DNA of 42,685 nucleotides from Candidatus Gastranaerophilales bacterium (GCA_900552525.1 UNSK01000014.1:1-42685); one strand, 5' to 3'; shown: positions 32,355 to 40,690, numbered from the stretch's first letter. Numbers and translations are program-made. Notes: a model not told the origin generated them from the letters alone.

Positions 32355-32891
32355 ATGAAAATAAATTTTAACTGTTTAAAACTTACGAAAAATATCACAA
32401 AGAAGAATATGATATCTAATGTATCCAAACAAATGATTAAAAGAAATACCAATAACAAAGTTTTACCATTGGTAACTTTCCCTTTAGTAGCATACTATAT
32501 AGGGGATTCAAAAGATAAGGCTCTTGAACGTTTGATTAAAAAAATGGAAGATGCTGGTGTTGACATTCCCTCAAATTATAAACCAGATCCAAATACAAAT
32601 TCAGGTTTAGATTTTGTTTCTCAAGGTAAATTTAGGTCTGCAATTAATGACGCAGCAAAAAATGGAACAATAGATTCTTCAGAGAAACAAGATTTGCTTC
32701 ATAGTGTTGCATTTACCGGAAAAGATGACTCTGATTATAGTGTATATGATGGCAATAATGATGATGGCTGTTGCGATTGTGATTCCGATGATGATTGTTG
32801 TGACAGCGATTCTGGCTGTGATTCCGACGATGACTGCTGTGACAGTGATTCTGATTGCGATTCGGGAGATGCTGCTGTATCTTCATGCTAA
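32355..32891 (+). CDS. Cys/Asp-rich C-terminal repeat protein
   Basis: 178 aa from ATG 32355 (AGGA 9 bp before; an upstream ATG at 32346 and an earlier in-frame start at 32286 are less likely). MKINFNCLKLTKNITKKNMI at the N-terminus, a globular-looking middle (residues about 50-125), then an extremely acidic and Cys-rich tail of about 43 residues. Two 13-residue repeats (DSDDDCCDSDSGC and DSDDDCCDSDSDC, DNA unit 39 bp at 32781-32858) are preceded by a partial one. The tail may bind metal or be exported; no known family. Heads a three-gene run. Confidence 0.6.
   Translation: MKINFNCLKLTKNITKKNMISNVSKQMIKRNTNNKVLPLVTFPLVAYYIGDSKDKALERLIKKMEDAGVDIPSNYKPDPNTNSGLDFVSQGKFRSAINDAAKNGTIDSSEKQDLLHSVAFTGKDDSDYSVYDGNNDDGCCDCDSDDDCCDSDSGCDSDDDCCDSDSDCDSGDAAVSSC
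32781..32858 (+). repeat. Two tandem 39-bp coding repeats
   Basis: 32781-32819 and 32820-32858 are near-identical (changes mostly silent) and each encodes 13 residues rich in Asp, Ser and Cys. Confidence 0.85.
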
Positions 32892-32906
32892 GTCTGGTGA
32901 AAGATT

Positions 32907-33104
32907 ATGAAAATTAATACAAATAGTATTCCTTATAAGGCTCGTATAATGATAATGCCACAAGGTACAACCAAAGAGGCTAGGCAGAACTTATCAGAAA
33001 GCGTAAAAGTTTTAAATAAACATAGAAAGCAATCTTTTCTGAGTAAATTAATGACTTGTATAATTAGACCACGTCTGAAATCAGTATTAAAAGACCCATC
33101 TTAA
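32907..33104 (+). CDS. Unknown 65-aa basic protein
   Basis: MKINTNSIPYKARIMIMPQG opens with the M-K-I start of the leader group, though Y-K-A replaces F-x-A. Basic and probably helical; C-terminal half IIRPRLKSVLKD. It lies 15 bp after the Cys-rich gene and 1 bp before the acyltransferase-like gene, so the three are probably one operon. GGTGAAAG is a weak ribosome-binding site. No family recognised. Confidence 0.5.
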   Translation: MKINTNSIPYKARIMIMPQGTTKEARQNLSESVKVLNKHRKQSFLSKLMTCIIRPRLKSVLKDPS

Positions 33105-33105
33105 A

Positions 33106-34215
33106 ATGAAAATATCACCTGTCACAAATAATACTTGCAACTACATGCAAAATAACTATACCTTGATTCCTTTCAGTGGCAATGTTTCCATTCCTCAAAA
33201 AAAAATATTTGTGGAAGCTGAGCGTCTGTTTAATATTTGTGCTATTTTGAAAAGAAAATTATCTAATAAAATAAAAAATAGTGGAAATCAAGAGAAAATT
33301 TTAGCGTTTTATAACAAGTTTATAAAGGTTTCTGATAGTTCTTATGCATATATGCGTTTTTTTCATAATTTCGCTAGAAAATTTGCTAAAAACAGAGAAG
33401 TTGAAATTAATCTGGAAAGTAACAGACTTCTAGATATTGCAAAATCAGACGAAGCGTATATTTTTATTATGAATCACAGTAATGGAAAACAAGACCCTGC
33501 AATGATGGGGGTGCTTGGAACGTTACTAAGCGGAGCATATATAAATCTGGGCAAAGCGAAAACGGCACCTCGGGCTAAAATTATAGCTAATGAGGATATT
33601 TTGAAGTCGATGAATAAGTTTCAAAGAGCGATTTATGAAAAATTTGGTGCATTTGGAATAAATGCAAATTTGTTTGATGCAGGAAAGGGAAAAAACTCAG
33701 AAAAAATACATCAATTAATAGATAATTTCTGTAAAAATAAAAACCACATATTTATTTTTCCGGAAGGCAAGATGGGAATGTTTAAAGATTTAGATTTAAT
33801 AGAAAAATTTCAACCCGGAGTTGGCGGTATGGTAAGAAGTGCTGTTATTGATAAGAAACAAGTCAAAGTAATTCCTGTTGGATTTGCATACAATAATAAG
33901 ACTAAAAGTTTTTTAGGCAGCATATATATAGGAAAACCTGTTTGTTTCAAATCTGAGAATAATGAAATTTTTGTAAATCAGGCAAATATTGAATTTGACT
34001 TGGCTAAAGACAGTTATAAAAAATTTTGGAATTATAAACAAAAAGCTATAGATGAATTTAAGCCTATTTTACACAAAAATATACCGGTACTGGGACGTGA
34101 GCAGAGTTTATATATCGCGGGTATTTTATGTGAAAACTTGAGAATTTGTATTGAAAAAGCAAAACGACAATTACCACAGCATCCAATGAATATAGATAAC
34201 ATTATAAAAATTTAA
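33106..34215 (+). CDS. PlsC-like acyltransferase with N-terminal leader
   Basis: 369 aa. Leader MKISPVTNNTCNYMQNNYTL and then IPFSGN. The catalytic region has IMNHSNGKQDPAMMG at 121-135 and FIFPEGKMGMFKD at 216-228, plus PVGFAYNN: the motif set of glycerolphosphate acyltransferases (NHx4D, FPEG). The first motif here is H-x5-D with one extra residue, so activity is not certain. No transmembrane helix is obvious. Starts 1 bp after the previous stop without its own ribosome-binding site, hence likely translationally coupled. Confidence 0.75.
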   Translation: MKISPVTNNTCNYMQNNYTLIPFSGNVSIPQKKIFVEAERLFNICAILKRKLSNKIKNSGNQEKILAFYNKFIKVSDSSYAYMRFFHNFARKFAKNREVEINLESNRLLDIAKSDEAYIFIMNHSNGKQDPAMMGVLGTLLSGAYINLGKAKTAPRAKIIANEDILKSMNKFQRAIYEKFGAFGINANLFDAGKGKNSEKIHQLIDNFCKNKNHIFIFPEGKMGMFKDLDLIEKFQPGVGGMVRSAVIDKKQVKVIPVGFAYNNKTKSFLGSIYIGKPVCFKSENNEIFVNQANIEFDLAKDSYKKFWNYKQKAIDEFKPILHKNIPVLGREQSLYIAGILCENLRICIEKAKRQLPQHPMNIDNIIKI

Positions 34216-34232
34216 CATTAATGTCATCTTGT

Positions 34233-34982
34233 CTAAGCTGTTTTATTGAGTGCATTATAGACTTCCGGTGCGATTAAGCCATTAGTGACATCTTCTTGGA
34301 TTACAGCCAGAGCCTCATCTCTTGTCATTGCGTCTTTGTAACTTCTTTTTTCTCTCAGCGCTGAATACTTATCTGCGGTTGCTAAAATTTGTGAAGAAAT
34401 ATCAGGCTTAAAATCATTTGTAATCTCAGGATAACCATTCCCGTCAGGCGTCTGATGATGATATTTCACAAGGTTAAGTACATTTTCGTTTACACCCTGC
34501 TCTTTAAGAAGTTCGTATCCAAGCTCTGAATGAAGCTTCATAATTTCTTTTTCTTTGTCGGTTAATTTTCCATTTTTGTTTAATATTTTATCCGGAATAA
34601 GAACTTTGCCAAAATCATGCAGCATTGCTGCCTGCTGCAAATCCATAAGGTTTACTTCTGATTTTAAATTTTGCGGAAGTGCGGAATATATTTTTGCCGC
34701 AGTAACACGTGTATCCATAAGGTGGCCGTGTTTAAGTTTTTCAAGTTCACGAATATTCACATCCAGCCTGATATGATTACTTTTAAGAAGTTCCATAATT
34801 CTTGGATTTGACTTTGCAATCTGAGTGAGGGTATTTTTGTCTAAAAAATTATCATACAGAGGATTGGTACTGAAAGAGTCTTTCTTCGGCGCCAATGTTC
34901 CTGCATAATTTTCAGCTGCTCTGAATTGAATATTAGGAATATTTATTTTGTTTAATATTGGGGTATTATATACAAAATTCAT
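34233..34982 (-). CDS. HD-GYP phosphodiesterase with N-terminal leader
   Basis: 249 aa from ATG 34980-34982 (a TTG one codon earlier is also open). The opening MNFVYNTPILNKINIPNIQF with FRAA is the leader. The HD-GYP domain (about 80-245) has LHDFGK at 121-126 with the HD, HHQTPDGNGYP at 175-185, and DKYSALREKRSYKDAMT. All key metal and GYP residues are intact, unlike in the 28,655 protein, so it may be a real c-di-GMP phosphodiesterase. No sensor domain. It converges on the acyltransferase gene. Confidence 0.85.
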   Translation of the reverse strand: MNFVYNTPILNKINIPNIQFRAAENYAGTLAPKKDSFSTNPLYDNFLDKNTLTQIAKSNPRIMELLKSNHIRLDVNIRELEKLKHGHLMDTRVTAAKIYSALPQNLKSEVNLMDLQQAAMLHDFGKVLIPDKILNKNGKLTDKEKEIMKLHSELGYELLKEQGVNENVLNLVKYHHQTPDGNGYPEITNDFKPDISSQILATADKYSALREKRSYKDAMTRDEALAVIQEDVTNGLIAPEVYNALNKTA

Positions 34983-35083
34983 CAATCTACATTCACACTA
35001 AATCACACTATAGTCATGTAAAGTATTTTTTTAATGATGAATTGCCCATGTGGCTAGGTTGCTTAATAAAACGTTACAATTAA

Positions 35084-35659
35084 TCAGCCTCTCCAAATAT
35101 ATCTGTTATTTTCCGGCTCTATACATTGAAATCCATTTTTGACATAGAAATCACTCGTTTTCCCTAATCTGGAAGTAAGTGTGATTGCCTTATCTTTATA
35201 AACCAGTTTCAGCATATCAAGAATTCTTGTACCTATTTTTTTTAAAGGTTTTTCAGGGTATGAATAGATTATTGACGGGTCAACTTGCAGATATTCTAAC
35301 TCAACAGAATGTTTATTTGTTTCAGTAACTTCTGCAAGGCCTAAAATTTCTGTATCGTTTAAATCGTGCAGGCCGTCTTTTTGTTTCGTAAGTGCGTAAA
35401 CCTTTTTATTAGCAAATTTCGGGTCTTTTGCGAAAATTCGGTTTGCACAGTATGCAATATTTGAAGCATAGAATTCGTCCGGCCAGTATTTAGCAGCCAT
35501 GGCAACAGCCCAAACATCCGAAAAGTTATCAGGTTCCAGCTCAACGAAGGAAACCTTTTTGGACGCGTAAGTACCGGTCTTTGTATCAAATTTTTGTATT
35601 TGGGCAGATTTTATGAATTTTGCACCAAAGCTTGTAGTATTATTACGGGGTATCCTCAT
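35084..35659 (-). CDS. GNAT-like acetyltransferase with N-terminal leader
   Basis: 191 aa. MRIPRNNTTSFGAKFIKS is the leader (SFGA). Later EILGLAEVTE, VELEYLQVDPS, KKIGTRILDMLKL and FYVKNGFQCIE follow the beta-alpha order of GNAT acetyltransferases, including the late N-G-F. The acetyl-CoA loop is weak, so the fold assignment is moderate. A TATAAT lies 6 bp before the ATG (35666-35671 on the plus strand) and there is no ribosome-binding site, suggesting a leaderless mRNA. It is 23 bp downstream of the cyclase gene, same strand. Confidence 0.65.
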   Translation of the reverse strand: MRIPRNNTTSFGAKFIKSAQIQKFDTKTGTYASKKVSFVELEPDNFSDVWAVAMAAKYWPDEFYASNIAYCANRIFAKDPKFANKKVYALTKQKDGLHDLNDTEILGLAEVTETNKHSVELEYLQVDPSIIYSYPEKPLKKIGTRILDMLKLVYKDKAITLTSRLGKTSDFYVKNGFQCIEPENNRYIWRG

Positions 35660-35682
35660 AATAATATTATATAATGAAAAAA

Positions 35683-37668
35683 CTAAATTACTTTTAAAAC
35701 TTCGTAAATATTCATTTTGTGAGATTTACCCCTGATTTCTACATCAGAAATTTTTATCACATCAATAAAACTTTTAGTTGCTGCATAAGTCGAACTGCTT
35801 ATTAGCATTTTTGTTTTATAAACTTTATTATAACTCTCAAGCCTGCTTGCAAGGTTTACCGTATCACCAATAACAGTGTATTCCATTCTGTTAACAGATC
35901 CGATATTGCCGACAAATACTTCACCGGTATTTATTCCTATGCCGATTTCAATTTTTGGTTTTCCTTCTGCAGCCCATTTTTTTTGCAGCTCTTTAACTTT
36001 CTGGAGCATTTCATAACCGCATCTTACTGCGTTAGATGCATGGTTTTTGTCCTGAATCGGCTCTCCAAAAATTGCCATTACGGCATCGCCTATAAATTTG
36101 TTGATAATTCCGTTGTATTTTGTGATTATCGGCTCCATTTCAGTAAAATATTCATTTAATATTTCTGAAACCTGCTGGGCTGACATTGTTTCAGACATAG
36201 ATGTAAATCCTCTGATATCTGCAAAAAGAACTGTAACTGTTGCTTTTTTCCCGCCGAGTCCGAGGTTATCAATATTCATAATTACGCGCTTCATAACGTC
36301 TTCGGACATATATTTGCCCATGGCAGATTTAACTTTTTCCTTGCTTCTGTTTTCCAGAACAAATTTATGGGTATAGGCAATAAGCATAGTGACAATAAAC
36401 ATTACTACAGGCGTAATTACATTAATTACTGTTCCAAAATAGAAGCATATATAAGTAATAACCAGATATGCTGCTATAATTGCAATAGAAGATGTTATTG
36501 ATTTGAATAAATCATACATCCTTATTATTCCATATACAATAAGCATTCCGAGGAATGTTATTAAAAGGTTTATACCGGCTGGAATGACGTTTAGAAAATC
36601 ATTATGTATTATATTATCTATTGCAGTTGCCTGAATATCTACTCCGGGGTGATTTGAAACAATAGGAGTGTTTTTGTTGTCGTTTAAACCTGTTCCGGCC
36701 GGTACGTTTGCACCGATAACTATAACTTTGCCGTCAAAAACAGAGGGGTCAACAACAGGCTTTTTGCCTTGTTTAATATTGTCGTAAGAATCCATTATGT
36801 CTACTGCTGAAATCTTTGGATGAGAATAACCGCTTTTTGCAAGTTTATAGAATTTTAGCGGAACGATGGATTGATACGGCGTTGTTTTTTGTTTAATTCT
36901 GTAGTTAAGCTGCGGAAAGGTGATTGAGTTGTTTGTAAGAACCATTTCAGGGTTTTTATTCATCATTAAGAAGGCTTTCATTGCTACAGAAGGATAGATT
37001 TTTCCATTGTATTTGAGAAAATATTCGTGATTTCTAAAAACCTGATCAATTGCGTATGAAGATATATTGCCATTAATAAATCCCGGAAGCATTGATACAG
37101 AGCCGGCATTCTTAACAACATCAAAGTAAGGTTTCGGGAAAGGCATTATACTTGAATAAAAATAAGGCATTGAGGTTGTTTTATCTTCTGCTCTGGCCGA
37201 AAACTTAATAAAAGCCTTATCATAAATTTCTCCAAAATCTTTGTCTGCCCACGGTTTTACTGAAGGCATGAAACCAACAACAACATTGTTAAATTTGCTC
37301 AATGTATTAAAGAATTTTTTGTCTGAGTCCGGATTATCCGTATCAAGTGTCGCAATGATTGAGTCGTGAACAATGATTTTCGGATGCGCGTAGTTTAAAA
37401 AGAATTCATAAATCTTGCAGTTTAATTCTCTTTTCCACGGCCATCTGTATTTTTCAACGGTTTTTGTATCGATTACAACAAGTATGATATCGCCGCTTCC
37501 GTAAATTTGCTTGTGATGGAAAGGGAGCTTTTCTGTAAGCGCGTGCTTAGTCATAAAGTCATAAGCTTTAGGTTCTACAAAATTATAAGTGACGAAGTAG
37601 ACAAAAATTAATCCAAGAAGGATAATGATACTAAAGAGAAAAAATTTAATTCTTTTCAATGCAGACAT
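35683..37668 (-). CDS. CHASE2-domain adenylate/guanylate cyclase
   Basis: 661 aa from ATG 37666-37668 (AAAGG 6 bp before); the frame is open 23 codons upstream but overlaps the neighbouring promoter. N-terminal membrane helix (KFFLFSIIILLGLIFVYF), an extracytoplasmic CHASE2 sensor of about 300 residues, three further membrane helices near 390-460, then a class III catalytic domain with VLFADIRGFTSMSE and FIGDAVMAIFG (two metal Asp), and VIGDTVNLASRLES (Asn and Arg of catalysis). Thus a membrane sensor that makes cAMP or cGMP. It is divergent from the KDPG aldolase gene. Confidence 0.93.
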   Translation of the reverse strand: MSALKRIKFFLFSIIILLGLIFVYFVTYNFVEPKAYDFMTKHALTEKLPFHHKQIYGSGDIILVVIDTKTVEKYRWPWKRELNCKIYEFFLNYAHPKIIVHDSIIATLDTDNPDSDKKFFNTLSKFNNVVVGFMPSVKPWADKDFGEIYDKAFIKFSARAEDKTTSMPYFYSSIMPFPKPYFDVVKNAGSVSMLPGFINGNISSYAIDQVFRNHEYFLKYNGKIYPSVAMKAFLMMNKNPEMVLTNNSITFPQLNYRIKQKTTPYQSIVPLKFYKLAKSGYSHPKISAVDIMDSYDNIKQGKKPVVDPSVFDGKVIVIGANVPAGTGLNDNKNTPIVSNHPGVDIQATAIDNIIHNDFLNVIPAGINLLITFLGMLIVYGIIRMYDLFKSITSSIAIIAAYLVITYICFYFGTVINVITPVVMFIVTMLIAYTHKFVLENRSKEKVKSAMGKYMSEDVMKRVIMNIDNLGLGGKKATVTVLFADIRGFTSMSETMSAQQVSEILNEYFTEMEPIITKYNGIINKFIGDAVMAIFGEPIQDKNHASNAVRCGYEMLQKVKELQKKWAAEGKPKIEIGIGINTGEVFVGNIGSVNRMEYTVIGDTVNLASRLESYNKVYKTKMLISSSTYAATKSFIDVIKISDVEIRGKSHKMNIYEVLKVI

Positions 37669-37702
37669 ACGACCTTTTCCATAAGCTTGACTTACCTGTT
37701 CA

Positions 37703-37711
37703 TGATATAAT
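37703..37711 (+). promoter_or_regulatory. Extended -10 promoter for the eda operon
   Basis: TGATATAAT, a perfect extended -10. AAAAGG then precedes the ATG at 37738 by 10 bp. A TTGACT at 37688-37693 is too close (12-13 bp) to serve as a -35 with it. Confidence 0.55.
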
Positions 37712-37737
37712 AAATTGATAGAAAAGGATACATACAA

Positions 37738-38367
37738 ATGAGTGAGAATTATTTAGAGATAATAAAACAGGATAAAGTCTATCCGATAATAAGATGCAAG
37801 GAGCCGGAACAGGCTGTAGAGATTTCTAAGGCTCTGGTAGAAGGCGGTATAAGAGTTTTGGAAATAAATGTTGAAAACCCTTCATTATACGGGGCTATAT
37901 CGGAGGTTTCTAAATTTGCGAATGTATGTGCAGGAGGAATTATTACTTCTTTACAGGCAGATGCAGCTTTTGCAAGCGGTGCAAAATTGATTGCTTCTCC
38001 AATTTTTCAAATGAATATGGTAAAAATTTCTAAGAATAAGAGAGTGCCGTTTATTGCCGGTGCTTCTACTGCTAACGAGGCATATAATGCCTGGAAATCA
38101 AGAATTCCGCTTATCAAATTGTATCCGGCAGATGCAATGGGGGGAGTCCAGTATATTGAAAATATTTTAAGACAGATGCCGTTTTTGAGTTTAATGCCTA
38201 TGGGTAATATAAAATTAAGTGAGGTTGTGACTTATATTAAAACGGGCGCTGCTGCTGTAGGTGTCGGCAGAGATTTCTATCTTGGATTTACTCCGAAGGA
38301 AATAACTGCACGTACTAAAGAAATTATTAAAGAAGTTAAGGATTTTTCCGAATGGATTCAAAAATAG
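37738..38367 (+). CDS. eda: 2-dehydro-3-deoxyphosphogluconate (KDPG) aldolase
   Basis: 209 aa, the usual size. YPIIRCKEPEQAVEISKALVEGGIRVLEI at the N-terminus and IKLYPADAMGG carrying the Schiff-base Lys mark the KDPG/KHG aldolase family. It splits KDPG into pyruvate and glyceraldehyde-3-phosphate, the last step of the Entner-Doudoroff pathway. It overlaps the kinase gene by 16 bp. No 6-phosphogluconate dehydratase is present, so uronate or KDG entry is more likely than classical Entner-Doudoroff. Confidence 0.88.
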   Translation: MSENYLEIIKQDKVYPIIRCKEPEQAVEISKALVEGGIRVLEINVENPSLYGAISEVSKFANVCAGGIITSLQADAAFASGAKLIASPIFQMNMVKISKNKRVPFIAGASTANEAYNAWKSRIPLIKLYPADAMGGVQYIENILRQMPFLSLMPMGNIKLSEVVTYIKTGAAAVGVGRDFYLGFTPKEITARTKEIIKEVKDFSEWIQK

Positions 38368-39287
38368 ATATTGCAATAATAGGTGAGTGTTTGATTGAGC
38401 TTTCTGCTAACGGAACCCTTGCAGATACTTCTACACTAAATAAATATTTTGGCGGAGATACTGTGACCACTGCAGTTGCTATTGCAAGGCTGGGAGGAAA
38501 TGTTACTTATCTTACAAAAGTCGGAAACGACGGGTTTAGCGAATTTATTATCTCAAGCCTGCAAAAGGAAAATATTGATACATCGCTTATCAAATCTAAC
38601 GAAGAACAAAACGGGATGTATATAGTATCAAGAACACCGGAGAGCAGAGAACTTTTGTATTACAAACGTAAAACTGCTGCTGCAAAACTTTCTATTGAAG
38701 ATATTACGGAAGAATGCATAAAGAAATTAAAACTGGTGTATTCTACAGGCGTTGTTCAATCTCTGAGCGCAAGCTCAAGGGAACTCGTGAGAGAAACTTT
38801 CAGGATTGCAAAAGAAAACGGGGTTCTTACTGCGTATGATCCGAATTATACCTCCTGTTTTATGAATTCTGCTGATACAAAAGAATATTTTGAAGAAATT
38901 GTAGATTATACAGATGTTATATTTTTAAGCCTTAAAAATGACGCAGCAAGACTTTACGAAGTCGATTCCATGGACAAGGTTATGAAATATTTCTGGGATA
39001 AAGGCGTAAAAATAGTGGTTGTTAAATCGCATATTGATAACGGGTATTACACAGGTTATAAGGGTGAAATAAGCTTTACAGAATTTTACAACACTTCCAA
39101 GGCTATAGATGTAACGGCTTCCGGGGATGTATTTAACGGCGGATTTCTGTATGCTTTAACGAACGGCTATACTCCGTCTGAGGCAATGAAGTTTGCTGCT
39201 GTTGTTGCTGGGCTTCAAACGCAGAATTACGGAGCTATTCAGGCTATACCATATAAGGATGCAGTTATCGAAAGTATTCAGCAATGA
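38352..39287 (+). CDS. PfkB-family sugar kinase, probably 2-keto-3-deoxygluconate kinase
   Basis: 311 aa. PfkB motifs: FGGDTVTTAVAIARLGG near the start and VTASGDVFNGGFLYALTNG with the catalytic Asp near the end. Together with the KDPG aldolase upstream (16-bp overlap) the natural assignment is KDG kinase: KDG to KDPG, then pyruvate and GAP. Other PfkB substrates such as ribose or fructose cannot be excluded by sequence alone. AAGG precedes the ATG. Confidence 0.82.
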   Translation: MDSKIDIAIIGECLIELSANGTLADTSTLNKYFGGDTVTTAVAIARLGGNVTYLTKVGNDGFSEFIISSLQKENIDTSLIKSNEEQNGMYIVSRTPESRELLYYKRKTAAAKLSIEDITEECIKKLKLVYSTGVVQSLSASSRELVRETFRIAKENGVLTAYDPNYTSCFMNSADTKEYFEEIVDYTDVIFLSLKNDAARLYEVDSMDKVMKYFWDKGVKIVVVKSHIDNGYYTGYKGEISFTEFYNTSKAIDVTASGDVFNGGFLYALTNGYTPSEAMKFAAVVAGLQTQNYGAIQAIPYKDAVIESIQQ

Positions 39288-40210
39288 CAAAATACATAGT
39301 ATCAGGATATATCGGTTTTGATAATTTCGGCGATGAGGCGATTGCAAAGGTGCTTGTTGACCGTCTGAAACACGAAGGGGCTGAGAAGATTACTCTCATA
39401 TCTTCTAATCCTGAAAAAACTGCGAAACTTTATGGTGTTGACAGCTGCCCGATGTTAAAGTTTTTTGACAGCATTAAACACTCGGATGTTCTTGTGTCAG
39501 GCGGTGGAAGTCTTTTACAGGATGTGACAAGTTTTAAAAGTCTTTTGTATTATCTCGGGGTAATTTATACTGCAATATTTTTTGGTAAGAAGATAGAGAT
39601 TTTTGCTCAGGGTATTGGGCCTATTAATTCAGGATTTGGCAGAATGCTGACAAGGTTTGCGCTCGGGCAGGCACAAAAGATATCTGTTAGAGATAGAAAA
39701 TCTCAAGAGCTTTTGAAAAGCTGGGGTATAGATGCAGAACTTGTGAAAGATCCTATATTCAGTCTTGAACTGCCGGTTAAAAATCTTAAGGGAACTGTTG
39801 GTATTCAGCTCCGAAACTATCCTTCGCTTAGTGACGGCTTCTTAAATGCTCTTGCAGATGAGGTAATTAAGAGATTTCCTGATAAAAAAATTCAAATATT
39901 TTCTTTTCAGGACAGTATAGATCTGGATGTGTGCGAAAAATTTGCGCGAATACTTGCAAAGAAAGACAGGGTTAAGGACGTAGAAGTTCTTTCAGGGCTT
40001 TCTGTGAATGATGTGTTTGATAAGATTTCAGAGCTGGAATATATGATTGGTATGCGTTTTCACGCAAATGTTGCTGCAATAATATCAGGTGTAAAAACGC
40101 TTGCGATAAATTATGATATAAAAGTGAAGAAACTTGCAGACGAATACGACCTCCCTGTAATAGAGTTAAGCCAGCGAGATTTTACAAAAGAGTTCGACAA
40201 ACTGGGGTAG
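39284..40210 (+). CDS. csaB: Polysaccharide pyruvyl transferase (CsaB-like)
   Basis: 308 aa. VSGYIGFDNFGDEAIAKVLV, VSGGGSLLQDVTSFKSLLYY, FAQGIGPINSGFGR and GMRFHANVAAIISG match the CsaB branch of pyruvyl transferases. CsaB adds pyruvate ketals to cell-wall polysaccharide to bind S-layer proteins carrying SLH domains. The stop of the kinase overlaps its ATG (ATGA), so translation is coupled. Presence next to pyruvate-forming sugar catabolism is probably chance. Confidence 0.85.
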   Translation: MTKYIVSGYIGFDNFGDEAIAKVLVDRLKHEGAEKITLISSNPEKTAKLYGVDSCPMLKFFDSIKHSDVLVSGGGSLLQDVTSFKSLLYYLGVIYTAIFFGKKIEIFAQGIGPINSGFGRMLTRFALGQAQKISVRDRKSQELLKSWGIDAELVKDPIFSLELPVKNLKGTVGIQLRNYPSLSDGFLNALADEVIKRFPDKKIQIFSFQDSIDLDVCEKFARILAKKDRVKDVEVLSGLSVNDVFDKISELEYMIGMRFHANVAAIISGVKTLAINYDIKVKKLADEYDLPVIELSQRDFTKEFDKLG

Positions 40211-40213
40211 GTA

Positions 40214-40236
40214 AATGTTGGTCTACATACGTAGTA
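40214..40236. repeat. TACGTACGTA-type repeat, copy D (right half only)
   Basis: TTGGTCTACATACGTAGTAT: one mismatch from the core in copies A-C, in the 26-bp gap between csaB and the next gene. The left half is absent. Confidence 0.6.
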
Positions 40237-40668
40237 TTATCTGAATTCGTTAGGCTGAAATCTTGTAAAGTTATTGAGATATCCGCCTATTGGAAGCATT
40301 GTATCTGTTTTATCAAACATTTCCTGCGGGCCCATTCTGGCTTTTTCCTGAGCTTCAATTCTCGCATTGTAATCACTGTTGAGCTGATATTGCTTAACTT
40401 TTAACTGCTGATAACAACCTAGTTTAGCATCATTATCTTCAAGAGCTCTGCATTCCTGAATACCGTTTTCAAATTCAACTCTTCTTTTATACCAGTAAGC
40501 AGCTGTTTCGTTAAGTTTTCCAAGCCCTTTAGGCTCATCAACATCCACATAAGCCGGCGGTACAAAACTTTTCCACTCAGGTTCGTTCAGCCCGTCCAAA
40601 CTTACTACATCTTCTGCAGCTGCGCAGAGAGGAAGTATTACGGCTAATAAAACGAGAATCTTTTTCAT
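40237..40668 (-). CDS. Unknown small secreted protein
   Basis: 143 aa from ATG 40666-40668 (AAGGG 7 bp before). The N-terminus MKKILVLLAVILPLCAAAED is a clear signal peptide with likely cleavage after AAA. The mature part is charged, with two Cys (ECRALEDN and GCYQQLK) that may form a disulfide. The earlier in-frame start 30 codons upstream lies over the histidine kinase end and is unlikely. No recognised domain. It follows the kinase gene by 22 bp. Confidence 0.65.
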   Translation of the reverse strand: MKKILVLLAVILPLCAAAEDVVSLDGLNEPEWKSFVPPAYVDVDEPKGLGKLNETAAYWYKRRVEFENGIQECRALEDNDAKLGCYQQLKVKQYQLNSDYNARIEAQEKARMGPQEMFDKTDTMLPIGGYLNNFTRFQPNEFR

Positions 40669-40690
40669 ATAACTTACCCTTTTCTTTCGA

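Noticed and set aside
32781..32858. Tandem 39-bp repeats as a CRISPR array
   Set aside because: The units are back to back without spacers, lie inside an open frame and encode a repeated peptide; no cas genes are nearby.
37669..37737. Earlier start of the cyclase gene
   Set aside because: It would overlap the promoter of the eda operon and lacks an RBS; the ATG at 37668 has one and directly precedes the membrane helix.
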